From Paracyclopina nana (taxonomy: Eukaryota; Arthropoda; Copepoda; Cyclopoida; Cyclopettidae), in assembly GCA_019096065.1 (NCBI GenBank), contig JAGUCH010000002.1:15946501-16010500 (forward strand): DNA of 64,000 bases, given 5' to 3'. Below the pieces are notes generated by a model. That model worked only from the letters and a program-made list of their open reading frames with translations, was not told the DNA's origin and did no database searches. This document shows positions 1-12,315 of the stretch, piece by piece. Positions within the stretch are counted from its first letter, which is position 1; each line of letters begins with the position of its first letter. The position numbers were made by a program, and so were the translations under genes.

Positions 1-59
1 AAACTCATTAGAGAAGGGTGTCATCATTCATTTTTGCATCTACGTATATTCGTGTATAG

Positions 60-885
60 GAGGTCACTTGCTTGAGATTCCATCCACGAGAGCCACTGCT
101 TGCTTCCGGGTCGAGAGACTACACGGTGAAAATTTTCGACTATAGTAAGGCCTCGGCAAAGAAGGCCTTCAAGACCATCAACGAGACTGAGCACATTGAG
201 GACGTTGCTTTCCATCCCTCTGGATCTCATTTGCTCGTGGCGGTTCGGCATCCGGTTGTCAGGCTCTACGACGTCAACACCACGCAGTGTTTCACAGGCT
301 CGGTCCCCAGGCACCAGCATAGGGACATCGTGACCAGCCTGGACTGGTCGCACGATGGCAGGCTCTATGCTTCAGCCTCCATGGATGGCGCCATCAAGAT
401 TTGGGACGGTGTGAGCAGCCATTGCGTTTCCACGTACATCAAAGCTCACGATGGAGCAGAGGTTTGCTCCATCAAATTCACTCGCAATGGCAAGTATGTC
501 TTGTCCTCCGGAAAGGACTCGCTCGTCAAGCTTTGGGAGCTGTCTACAAATCGATGCTTGATTGCTTACACTGGAGCGGGAGCCACAGGCAAACAGGTAA
601 ATCAAGGCCTAAACTGTTCGCATCACTATGACTTATCATGATATTTGATTACAGGAGTTCCGCGCTCAAGCTGTCATGAATCACACTGAAGATTATGTCA
701 TGTTCCCAGATGAGGCAACGACCTCGCTCTGCTGCTGGGATTCGCGAAACGCATCCAGGAAACAGCTACTCTCTTTGGGCCATAACGGAGCTGTTCGGTT
801 CATCACACACTCGCCCACAGAATCTGCTTTCCTCACTTGCTCTGACGACTTCCGAGCAAGATTCTGGTTCAAGAGGACGAGATAA
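60..885 (+). CDS. CSTF1: Cleavage stimulation factor subunit 1 (CstF-50), 3' part
   Basis: WD40 scaffold subunit of the nuclear CstF complex, which binds the GU-rich element downstream of the poly(A) site. Two exons are visible: 60-596, with a splice acceptor just before it, and 655-885, ending in TAA. They are joined by a 58-nt GT-AG intron in phase 0. The first exon opens inside a WD repeat (EVTCLRFHP), so the N-terminal dimerisation domain and first repeats lie upstream of the window. Family-typical strings include [43 protein letters not shown] and the C-terminal [14 protein letters not shown], which nearly match vertebrate CSTF50. The reading frame is intact. The stop is 84 bp from the stop of the helicase gene on the other strand, so the 3' UTRs probably overlap. 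Confidence 0.97.
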
Positions 886-969
886 GACGGATAGTAGTAT
901 ATATTAACATTAATACATTGTGTACATTAAAGAGAATTTTTGCCACCCCAAATGCATGCTTTTTGCCTC

Positions 970-4192
<3,223 letters not shown>

Positions 4193-4283
4193 ATGTCAGC
4201 TGTGTCGGGTGCAAACAGTAAACATTCGTTGTCCAATGAAAAGCAAGCACGTTCTTTAGTGAGAAGTGACAAAATGTCAAAAA

Positions 4284-4988
4284 ACAATGCCACTCCAAAG
4301 AGAACACATTCAGTTCACTTTCATTCTACTATGTGTGCCGATTCAGTACATGATTGTCCACTACTCTGGCTCCACTGAATCCTCAAGGACTTACCACATT
4401 TCCTTGATTGTCAACCAAGCAAAGCAGGTCTACCACAAATGGTTCACTGTTGCTTCTTGGTCAAAATGGCTCATGAAGACAGCTCAATTAGATCCAGGTA
4501 CTTGTTTGCTTACTGATTGAAGAATGATTTTATGGATTGTATTTTCGTTAGGCACTGGAGAGTCAATGGCAGTGGAAGTGCTCAAATATAGAGAGAAGAA
4601 GCAAAATGGATATTTTTCGAGCTCATCGAGGCCAAGGGCTTTCCGCACGCACCAGGTTCAGTTCAGGATAGGACAAGTGATCAAGCACAAGAAATGGGGC
4701 TATAGAGGTGTCATAATTGGGTGGGACGAGAGCGCCAAAGCACCTGAAAATTGGCTGAAGCAAATGCACGATGGGCACCCCGAATGGCGAAAGCAACCCA
4801 ATTACAGCATTCTGGTCGATACCAGAGATCGCACCGAGCCGCAAATCACCTACGTTCCGCAAGAAAACATTGATATTTTACGCAGTGTCAAAGTGCAGCA
4901 CCCCAAAATGAGCGAGTACTTCGAGCATTTCGATGGCTCTCAGTACATACCCAGACCTTGGCTAAGGAATCTGTACCCAATGGATTAA
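4284..4988 (+). CDS. YccV/HspQ-like (hemimethylated-DNA-binding-type) domain protein
   Basis: The last exon (4553-4988) encodes a full YccV-like domain: FRIGQVIKHKKWGYRGVIIG, then GWDESAKAPENWLKQM, QPNYSILVDTRDR, ITYVPQENI, and a tail HPKMSEYFEHFDGSQYIP. In bacteria this fold is HspQ, a Clp protease specificity factor. In animals it occurs at the C-terminus of FBXO21 and in small stand-alone proteins, and the role of those is not established. An upstream exon ending at 4498 (CCAG/gtactt) joins in frame to the acceptor at 4551-4552. In that frame the first ATG is 4284, giving a hydrophobic start (FTFILLCVPIQYMIVHY) that could be a signal anchor. A later start at 4567 (MAVEVLKYRE) is also possible. 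The domain is certain; the N-terminus is not. Confidence 0.83.
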
Positions 4989-5061
4989 ATTACCAAATTA
5001 TTCAACTCTCGTATCCTGTGATGAAATGCATAGTAATCTCAAAAATGATATGAATACGTCC

Positions 5062-5357
5062 TTTGTAGGGTGCGTTTCCTTAAAATCTTATGGCATCCTT
5101 ATATGGAATGCTTAAGTTTTTGTGCTCCTGAATAATCAAAACACTTAAAACTCATATGATAAAAAGAGGTGGGAAATTGGTCTACTACAAACAGTCAACA
5201 GTTTAAAATACTAAAAAAGTGAAAAGCTTGAAAAAAGCTTGAAATGTGAAATGAGCTTGAAAAAGCTTGATAATAATTTTCAAAAGCTTGGGATCGCTAG
5301 AACACTTTTCAAAAAGCTTGAAGCTCGATCAAGCTGATTTCCGGCTCGTTCCATCAC
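5062..5357. repeat. Two abutting truncated MITE copies
   Basis: Positions 5062-5205 match the left part of the element at 11,853-12,312 (shared TTTCCTTAAAATCTTA, ATGCTTAAGTTTTTG and CTCATATGA). Positions 5213-5357 match the right part of the hAT-type element at 5994-6467 (shared GAAAAGCTTGAAAAAAGCTT and the end GGCTCGTTCCATCACTA). Neither copy has its other end, so both are fossils whose breakpoints meet near 5210. Confidence 0.75.
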
Positions 5358-5364
5358 TACCCAT

Positions 5365-6600
5365 AAGGTTGAAAAAATAGGAAAAAGGACTCGCCAAGGC
5401 GAGTCCTTTTTGACCCGTATTTGACCATTTTCGCCAAAACGACTCGCCTAGGCGAGTCCTTTTTGCAAAAAAGCCTCCCATAGGATTGAAAAAATAGGAA
5501 AAAGGACTCGCCTAGGCGAGTCCTTTTAGACCCGTATTAGATCATTTTAGCCAAAACGACTCGCCTAGGCGAGTCCTTTTTGACCCGTATTTCACCATTT
5601 TAGTCAAAACGACTCGCCTAGGCGAGTCCTTTTAGACCCGTATTAGATCATTTTAGCCAAAACGACTCGCCTAGGCGAGTCCTTTTTGACCCGTATTTGA
5701 CCATTTTAGTCAAAACGACTCGCCTAGGCGAGTCCTTTTTGCAAAAAAGCCTCCCATAGGATTGAAAAAATAGGAAAAAGGACTCGCCTAGGCGAGTCCT
5801 TTTAGACCCGTATTAGATCATTTTAGCCAAAACGACTCGCCTAGGTGAATCCTTTTTGCAAAAAAGCCTCCCAAAGGGTTGAAATAATAGGAAAAAGGAC
5901 TCGCCTAGGCGAGTCCTTTTTGACCCGTATTTGACCATTTTAGTCAAAACGACTCGCCTAGGCGAGTAATTTTGGCAAAAAACTGTCAAAAAGTAGTGAT
6001 GGAACGAGTTTCAGCTTGGCTTGAAAGCTTGAAGCTGAAACCCAGCTTGAGCTACATAAGCAAAAAGCTTGGGATCGCTCGAACCAAATTTTGAAAAGCT
6101 TGAAAAAGCTTGAAACCCAAAAAATGCAAAGCTTGAAAAAGCTTGACACCAAAAAGTTTCAAAACTTTATCAATTTTGAATCAAAACAAAAAAGAGCTAA
6201 TTTTAAAAATAACAAAAACTTGAGGGAGAGAAGTGCTCAAATCTAAGTTAAAGCTGTTTCTGTCATTATTTGTGCTTTTTGGGTAATTTTGGCCTTTTTT
6301 TCTGTTCAAATACTAAAAAAGTGAAAAGCTTGAAAAAAGCTTGAAATGTGAAATTTTGAGCTTGAAAAAGCTTGATAATAATTTTCGAAAGCTTGGGATC
6401 GCTCGAACACTTTTCAAAAAGCTTGAAGCTTGATCAAGCTGAAAATTTCCGGCTCGTTCCATCACTATCAAAAAGCATGGTAAATAGGAAAAAGGACTCG
6501 CCTAGGCGAGGATTTTTCGACCCGTATTTGAGCATTTTAGCCAAAATCCTCGCCTAGGCGAGGAATTTTGGCAAAAAGCCTCCCGTTATGACATATTTAT
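5365..6600. repeat. Palindromic satellite, block 1
   Basis: About a dozen copies of an 18-22 bp palindrome (core GACTCGCCTAGGCGAGTC) lie at roughly 55-70 bp spacing. Spacers also recur (GACCCGTATTTGACCATTTT, GCAAAAAAGCCTCCCATAGG, ATAGGAAAAAGGACTCGCC). Towards 6500-6570 the arms change to CCTCGCC/GGCGAGG with both arms changing together. The block is interrupted by the hAT-type element at 5994-6467. Short reading frames here are repeat artefacts. Confidence 0.95.
5994..6467. mobile_element. Non-autonomous hAT-type element (474 bp)
   Basis: The ends are inverted repeats starting TAGTGATGGAACGAG (left) and ending CTCGTTCCATCACTA (right). The element is flanked by a perfect 8-bp duplication TCAAAAAG at 5986-5993 and 6468-6475. 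An 8-bp duplication with a TAGTG-type end is characteristic of hAT transposons. The interior is packed with AAGCTTG words and has no transposase frame. It landed inside a palindromic satellite unit: removing it restores the TCAAAAAG-TATGG type junction seen at 10,073-10,085. Confidence 0.9.
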
Positions 6601-6712
6601 CATTTCAATTTGACATAATTCATTGTTGTGGACCAATCCAAAACGGATCCATGCACAGCCATATGAGGTTATAACTTCATTTTTAAACTTTGAATATCTT
6701 TCAAAATGATAA
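6587..6712. repeat. 125-bp direct repeat, copy A (copy B at 9174-9297)
   Basis: Copy A (GACATATTTATCATTTCAAT onward, through CTTTCAAAATG) recurs at 9174-9297 with about 85% identity by eye. The two copies point the same way and bracket the 2.6 kb that contains the intronless gene at 7330-8163. Confidence 0.8.
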
Positions 6713-7226
6713 TTCTGACTTCTGACCATTACAAAAGGCAAAAGTTCGCTTTAAAAATGTTTTTTGCCTTGAGCATTGTTGCATTTTTGGCTAAATTCTT
6801 GGCAAAAGAAGAACAAGTGGTTGACCTCTGCTTTAGCCTCAAACATACGCATTACTCAATCACAAAATGGTAAATTGCAATTCTCTGAAAATTGAAGCTT
6901 TCTATTGAATTAAAACTAATTTTCATAATTAATACGCTTCTCAATCAAAAGAAGCTCAGTGATGACTTCACTGTAATTGCACATAAATGGGGATTCTGTG
7001 ATTCTGACACATTGAACCTTTGTAATGGATGGGGGCCTAGCGCTGGGTAAAAACACTCGCTTCGCTCGCGAAGACCACCAAATTCTCATTTTCATCACAT
7101 TTACTTACATTTCTTTAATTATTTCATTACATTTTGGGTATTTTACCAAAAAGCCTTGGTGAAATATTTTGGTACAATATTTATTATTATGTACGTGTTA
7201 TAATATTTAGAAATATCTCGAACTAA

Positions 7227-7320
7227 AAAAAAATCGTCAAACTGTAGCGCGTCAATTTCGTACGAAAAAAAACCGTCAAACTGTAGCGCGCCAATTTCCT
7301 ACGAAAAAAAACCGTCGTAG
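7227..7320. repeat. About 42-bp tandem repeat just upstream of the LRAT-like gene
   Basis: The unit AAAAAAAA(T/C)CGTCAAACTGT followed by AGCGCG(T/C)CAATTTC(G/C)TACG occurs twice, and a third copy is cut off at AAAAAAAACCGTCGTAGG, 10 nt before the ATG at 7330. It forms part of the immediate promoter or 5' UTR of that gene. Confidence 0.8.
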
Positions 7321-7329
7321 GCGAAGAAA

Positions 7330-8163
7330 ATGAACGGGACGAAGGAAGCAATCGAATTTCTTTTGTCGCTTTACGCGAGAAGCGAAGACTTCACCTTCGA
7401 GGGGGAATTCCTTGCCTCTTCCCCTTTCGGGCACTTCGTGAACGAGGGCGTGAGCCAGGACGAAGTCCTTCGGACGGTGAATAAGGCAGCGAGGAGGATC
7501 TTCGGCAAAGACGTTGTCATGAAACGAGGAAAATCCAACAAGACGGCCATCTTCCTCAAATGCTCGGTGGACCTTGACGAAGGACGATGGGTATCGTCGT
7601 GGAAATCGACGAATTTTTCGAGGACAACGGACGTCGAACACTACCCGTCAGGGTCCAAAATCTGCTTCGCCAGGACGTCGACGGCGGCAGGACGACTTCA
7701 GGATGGTTACGTCCACACCGGGATCCTGTTGCGCATCAACAAGGAGGCGTTCGTGGTTGAGGTACAGAAGGTCAACCGCCGTCCGAGAGTGACCCTGACT
7801 CGGTTCAGCGATATCGCCCCTCGGGGGAACGTCTACGTGGACAACGGCTACGTGGTTGGATCGAACCTGAGCTTGGTCGATCTCCTTTATCGGCTGAGCC
7901 GAATCGTGATGGCCCCCATCAAATACGACGCCGTCAGACTAAATTGCGACGTAATCGCAACTTTTTTGACGACTGGATGCATCGAGTGGGTCACAATGAA
8001 CTGCCTCTGCTACGACATCCACACGCGATACCCGAGGTTCCACTTTCGGCTGCCATTCGCGACAAAAAATTCTCTCTCCGAAGTGGATCTAAGAGAGGTG
8101 GAGGCCAGCAGCCCGACTCTTAGCCAACGACAAGTTCGAAATAAAAATGACCATTTCTCGTGA
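7330..8163 (+). CDS. Intronless protein with LRAT/NlpC-P60-like Cys-His signature
   Basis: A single uninterrupted 277-aa frame from ATG 7330 to TGA, with clean GC-rich coding composition in an AT-rich repeat island. The middle holds GYVHTGILL (about residue 135), a Leu/Arg-rich segment SLVDLLYRLS, and YDAVRLNCDVIATFLTTG (about residue 205). The spacing and context match the catalytic His and the NC(E/D)xFxxxxxTG Cys box of LRAT-like proteins, a papain-like fold of thiol acyltransferases and phospholipases. The N-terminal 100 residues are not recognised. There is no signal peptide, and the C-terminal 30 residues are polar. This assignment rests on two motifs only. A decayed or unrelated fold is possible, but the long intact frame argues for a functional gene. 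Confidence 0.55.
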   Translation: MNGTKEAIEFLLSLYARSEDFTFEGEFLASSPFGHFVNEGVSQDEVLRTVNKAARRIFGKDVVMKRGKSNKTAIFLKCSVDLDEGRWVSSWKSTNFSRTTDVEHYPSGSKICFARTSTAAGRLQDGYVHTGILLRINKEAFVVEVQKVNRRPRVTLTRFSDIAPRGNVYVDNGYVVGSNLSLVDLLYRLSRIVMAPIKYDAVRLNCDVIATFLTTGCIEWVTMNCLCYDIHTRYPRFHFRLPFATKNSLSEVDLREVEASSPTLSQRQVRNKNDHFS

Positions 8164-8169
8164 TAACCG

Positions 8170-8540
8170 AACCAACGATTTAGAGTAAGGGAAATAGGAT
8201 CAGATTCTAGCTGTGATTTAGCAAGCCACGACTGCAGCTAAGCTGAGCGTTGGCAAGTCCGAAAAGGGTGCATGTTGGGCATTGCCTACTTGCCCTGAGG
8301 ACCCATCCAGGCTGACTATATCCTGGTATTGCAGGATCAGCGCCAAGTCGAATGCTTTTATAACTTAAGTGTATTCAGCAAAGGTTTCTTTACAGTCTCA
8401 ACTCCCCTATGAAAGGGCCATTGAGGCATCTTACCAACCGGCCGGCAACTGGCGGATAAATTGCCAGAAGCTCACTAGCCATACTTTCATTTGCGAAAAC
8501 TATCTTTTTAAAAAAACACGTCATTTCCACGCGAAAAAAG
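8170..8540. other. Spacer with a short dispersed repeat
   Basis: Positions 8173-8233 (AACGATTT, then CTGTGATTTAGCAAGCCACG and ACTGCAGC) resemble 10,785-10,850 (AACGATTT, then CAAGCCACGACTGCA). This is a small dispersed repeat of unknown type, with no gene. Confidence 0.5.
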
Positions 8541-8544
8541 TCAA

Positions 8545-8700
8545 AAAGCAAAAAATCCTCGCCTAGGCGAGGATTTTGGCTAAGCCCCAATTTTAAAGGT
8601 AAAAAAAGTCAAAATGCATGGAAAAGTCCTCGCCTAGGCGATGATTTTCCGACCCGTATTTAAGCATTTTAGCCAAAATAGCCTCTCATAGTAAATAGGA
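8545..8700. repeat. Palindromic satellite, block 2
   Basis: Two palindromes. The first is a perfect 26-bp palindrome at 8552-8577 with CCTCGCC/GGCGAGG arms. The second, near 8630, is imperfect on its right arm. The spacer GACCCGTATTTAAGCATTTT is shared with blocks 1 and 3. Confidence 0.9.
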
Positions 8701-9290
8701 AAAAGCCCTCGAATTTTCAAGCACTTATTGAGGGCTGTACTGCGACAACTTTCCAAGCTGTTAATTTTATTCGTTTACAGCATAAAAAATTCATGAAATT
8801 CAAAAACCAGTCCCAAGGGAGCCTTTTCTACCTTGTTGTAAGAGTTATTCCACTTTTCCCATTTACGTGTTGTAGCTATTGATTCAGGCTGACCTTCGCA
8901 CTAACAGTATGAGAAAAAGGCTTTAATTGATCCTTCCCAAAGCCTTTTTCGGCCATATTCACATATGTGTAAAAGGCTTTTTGTTATTCGGTATCTTACT
9001 TTCCGCATTTGCTGATGCTATTTGTAGTTTCCAAGTTTCAGCTTAGGGTACCTAAATGAACACCGCATTATTTCATTTCCGTTGCATTATGCAATCTGGA
9101 AACGGCCAGAAAGGAAGAAAGCATCATCGGGCTTTTGACAGCTTTATCCCCCTTTCCACCATCACGGCACGTTTTGACATATTTATCATGTCAATTTGAC
9201 AGAATTCACTGCTGTGAACCAATTCAAAACGACTCCATGCAAAGCCGTATGAGGGCATAATTGTATTTTTAAACTTCATACATCTTTCAA
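8701..9290. other. Intergenic spacer containing direct repeat copy B
   Basis: No gene is seen. Positions 9174-9297 are copy B of the 125-bp direct repeat whose copy A is at 6587-6712. The rest is unique AT-rich sequence. Confidence 0.6.
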
Positions 9291-10395
9291 AATGCTCGCC
9301 TTGGCGAGGATTTTGGAAACAAATGCATACTTAAGTTCAAAGTAGCAAAAGTACTCGCCTAGGCGAGGATTTTGGCTGAAATCGTCAAATACGGGAGTCA
9401 AAAAGTATGGCAAATATAGGAAAAAGGACTCGCCTAGACGAGAATTTTAGCAAAAAAGTCTCCCATAGGGTTGAAAAAAACATCTAATACTCTGTTCATC
9501 TACCGTTCCTTAAGGCATGCATAATGACAAAACCATGCAGAATGACAACTCTACGCAGCTAGTTAATGTACTGAGAACTCCTTTGCGCAAATGAATTTCG
9601 CGTTCCGATTCCTTAAGGAGTTTGTAGATGAACAGAGCATAAAAGCATGGTAAACAGGAAAAAGCGTATCTAACCGTTTTAACGAAAAGGACTCGATCTG
9701 GCGAGTCGTTTGGCAAAAAGGCTTCCATTGAGTTGAAAAAGGACTCGCCTAAGCGAGTCGTTTTTGACATTTAACCTTTTTAGCCAAAAGGACTCGCTTT
9801 GGCAAAATGGCTTACATAAGGTTGAAAAAAGACTCGCCTAGGCGAGTCGTTTTTGCAAAAAAAAACCACAAAAAGTATGGAAAATAGGAAAAAGGACTCG
9901 CCTAGGCGAGAATTTTTCGACCCGTATTTAACCGTTTTAGCCAAAAGGACTCGCTTTGGCAAAAAGGCTTAAATAAGGTTGAAAAAGGACTCGCCTAGGC
10001 GAGTCCTTTTTGACCCGTATTTAACCGTTTTAGCCAAAAGGACTCGCCTAGGCGAGTCGTTTTTGCAAAAAACGCTCAAAAAGTATGGAAAATAGGAAAA
10101 AGGACTCGCCTAGGCGAGTCCTTTTTGACCTGTATTTAACCGTTTTAGCCAAAAGGACTCGCCTAGGCGAGTTGTTTTGCAAAAAAAACCTCAAAAAGTA
10201 TGGAAAATAGGAAAAAGGACTCGCCTAGGCGAGTCCTTTTTGACCCGTATTTAACCGTTTTAGCCAAAAGGACTCGCCTAGGCGAGTCGTTTTTGCAAAA
10301 AACCCTCAAAATGTATGGAAAATAGGACCCGTATTTAACCTTTTGGCAAAAAAGCCTTCCATTGGGTTAAAAAATACTCGCCTAGGCGTCATTTT
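9290..10395. repeat. Palindromic satellite, block 3
   Basis: About a dozen palindromes of the CTCGCCTAGGCGAG type, in units that also contain ATAGGAAAAAGGACTCGCC, GACCCGTATTTAACCGTTTT and AAAAAGTATGGAAAATAGG. From 9960 to 10,320 the units are nearly regular. Imperfect copies (CTCGCCTTGGCGAG, CTCGCCTAAGCGAG) lie towards the left edge. The block is interrupted by a 152-bp MITE at 9488-9639. Confidence 0.95.
9488..9639. mobile_element. PIF/Harbinger-type MITE (152 bp)
   Basis: The terminal inverted repeats are about 29 bp with few mismatches (left TACTCTGTTCATCTAC, right GTAGATGAACAGAGCA, both followed inwards by CCTTAAGG). The flanks are TAA at 9485-9487 and 9640-9642, a 3-bp duplication as made by PIF/Harbinger transposases. 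It has no coding capacity and sits inside palindromic satellite block 3. Confidence 0.82.
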
Positions 10396-11112
10396 TCGTA
10401 CGTAAGTATTCGGCTCTAGATTGATGCTTATGCCTCAAAATTGACTTCCATGATGTTTTTGGGCTACTAAAATGTCATCTTTGGAGACTTTATTCCGTCA
10501 AACTCAGATTTTGTCAGTGTTCATAAATCTGCAATCTCATGAGATTTGGAGGAGTTTTTGCAAACCAAAACTTGTGGCTATATCTGTAAAAATTGGGATA
10601 TTTTTGATATTTTTGCTTTATTCAGGCAATTAATACCTTCACATTATTCTAGCGACTTTCATATATGATTTGCCAATTTTTGGCAATCTTGAAGTTACGC
10701 TGGATTTTCACGTACTATTTAATGAGGACTTTTTTTAGGAGTGACCCTACTGTGGCATAGGATTGAAGATTACTCGCCGAATAAACGATTTCGAACTAGC
10801 TTAGTAAGAAGTGATTCTTGCTGTGACTTTAAAACAAGCCACGACTGCAACCTAGGCCCTATCATGAGCAGGTTTTCTCACCATTAGCAGGTGAATGGTA
10901 TTTAAGTTCCCTATGCTAACAAAAAGGTTTTATGTGGTGTTCATCTATTAAGGAAAGGAAAATCCTTATATTTAACGCCTGTTTTCTTTGGCGAATTACT
11001 TAAGTACTCAGAGCTTTAGCTAAAAACCAAGAGATGCCAATGATTCTTGAAAGTTCATTTGTTAATCCCAAATAGTTTTAATGTGAAATGATGTTCCTAA
11101 GTATGAACCTAA
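10396..11112. other. Spacer between satellite blocks
   Basis: AT-rich sequence with no credible gene. A GTGTTCATCTATTAAGGAAA string at 10,939-10,958 resembles one end of the Harbinger-type MITEs, but no partner end was found. Confidence 0.5.
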
Positions 11113-11690
11113 GGCGAACCATTTGGCTTTTTTGTCAAACCTGGCGTCAAACACGGTGAACCATTTTGCCAAAAAAACGTCAAAAAACAACAACAATAGC
11201 AAAAACGGTTCGCCGAGGCGAACCATTTTTCCACCCTGTTTTTGGCGTTTTAGCCAAATAGTTCGCCGAGGCGAACCATTTGGCTATTTTTGTCAAACCT
11301 AGGGTCAAAAACGGTTCGCCGAGGCGAACCATTTTGCCAAAAAAACGTCAAAAAACAACAAAAATAGCAAAAACGGTTCGCCGAGGCGAACCATTTTTCC
11401 ACCCTATTTTTGGCGTTTTAGCCAAATAGTTCGCCGAGGCGAACCATTTGGCTATTTTTGTCAAACCTAGGGTAAAAAACGGTTCGCCGAGGCGAACCAT
11501 TTTGCCAAAAAAACGTCAAAAAACAGCAAAAATAGCAAAAACGGTTCGCCGAGGCGAACCATTTTTCCACCTTGTTTGTGGCATTTTTGCCAAAAGGTTC
11601 GCCGAGGCGAACCATTTTCGCTAAATTAGCAAAAAACATCAAAAAAACTAGCAAAAGTCCTCGCCGTGGCGAGAACTTTGGCTAATAAGG
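11113..11690. repeat. Palindromic satellite, block 4 (GGTTCGCC/GGCGAACC variant)
   Basis: Eight full copies of GGTTCGCCGAGGCGAACC or close relatives, with partial copies at both ends, separated by spacers containing ATTTTGCCAAAAAAACGTC and AGCAAAAACGGTTCGCCG. Units of about 115-165 bp repeat almost exactly. The arms differ from blocks 1-3 but remain complementary to each other. Near 11,660 the arms return to CTCGCC/GGCGAG. Confidence 0.95.
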
Positions 11691-11852
11691 TCATAAAGAC
11701 CTCGCGAGTGATTGTCTTCAATGTGTAAATGGTGCATTTGGTTCTTTTTTTTACTTATTTGAAGGTTTCTTATTAATGATGCGACTTTTTGTTCTTTGAT
11801 GTGGTTAATGGTTTAAGTGTGAATTTACAAGTGAGCATGAATGAGAAACTTA

Positions 11853-12312
11853 TAGGGTGTTCATCTATGCCTCGTTTCCTTAAAATCTTACGGCAGCCTT
11901 AAACGAAATGCTTAAGTTTTTGAACTTCTGATTAATCAAAATACTTCTAGCTCATATGACCTAAAGAGGCCGGAAAAGTGGTCTAATTGAAGCAATGAAA
12001 GTGAGTAAAAATTCAGTTCTGAAATAGGAGGCTAAAGTAAAACGCAATTTAGGTTCGGTTCATCTACAAAATTATGGAGTAATTTTGAGCAAAATTACGC
12101 TGATATTTGCCAATTTGAGAAGGGACGAAATAACTTTTTTACATTTTTTCTTTGAAATTCTACTATTAAATTAAGGCTTATTTAAAATATTCACCCAAAT
12201 ACCCTGCACTTATCTCAGTTCAGTAAAAATTATGACATAATTTCGGCCGTAATTTGTAGATGAACCGAGCCTTAACGGAAGGAAAAAATTTCCTTAGTAG
12301 GTGAACACAGCA
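11853..12312. mobile_element. Harbinger-like MITE with a second MITE nested in it
   Basis: The ends are TAGGGTGTTCATCTA (left) and TAGGTGAACACAGCA (right), inverted relative to each other, with TTA at 11,850-11,852 and 12,313-12,315. The left part is shared with the truncated copy at 5062-5205. The interior is interrupted by the element at 12,052-12,271. No protein is encoded. Confidence 0.75.
12052..12271. mobile_element. Nested 220-bp MITE
   Basis: The ends GGTTCGGTTCATCTAC and GTAGATGAACCGAGCC are inverted repeats extending about 20 bp inwards, flanked by TTA at 12,049-12,051 and 12,272-12,274. This agrees with a PIF/Harbinger-type insertion into the older MITE around it. Confidence 0.8.
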
Positions 12313-12315
12313 TTA

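Noticed and set aside
7330-8163. Horizontal transfer of the LRAT-like gene from bacteria
   Set aside because: Lack of introns and GC-rich codons are not enough; other host genes in the window (helicase, CSTF1) also have GC-richer coding sequence, and no bacterial neighbour is present.
5958-11654. Short reading frames on both strands in the satellite
   Set aside because: They follow the repeat units (same peptides recur) and have no start context or conservation.
5365-11690. Regularly spaced palindromes as a CRISPR array
   Set aside because: The genome is clearly eukaryotic, the spacers are themselves repeated, and unit lengths vary. This is a satellite.
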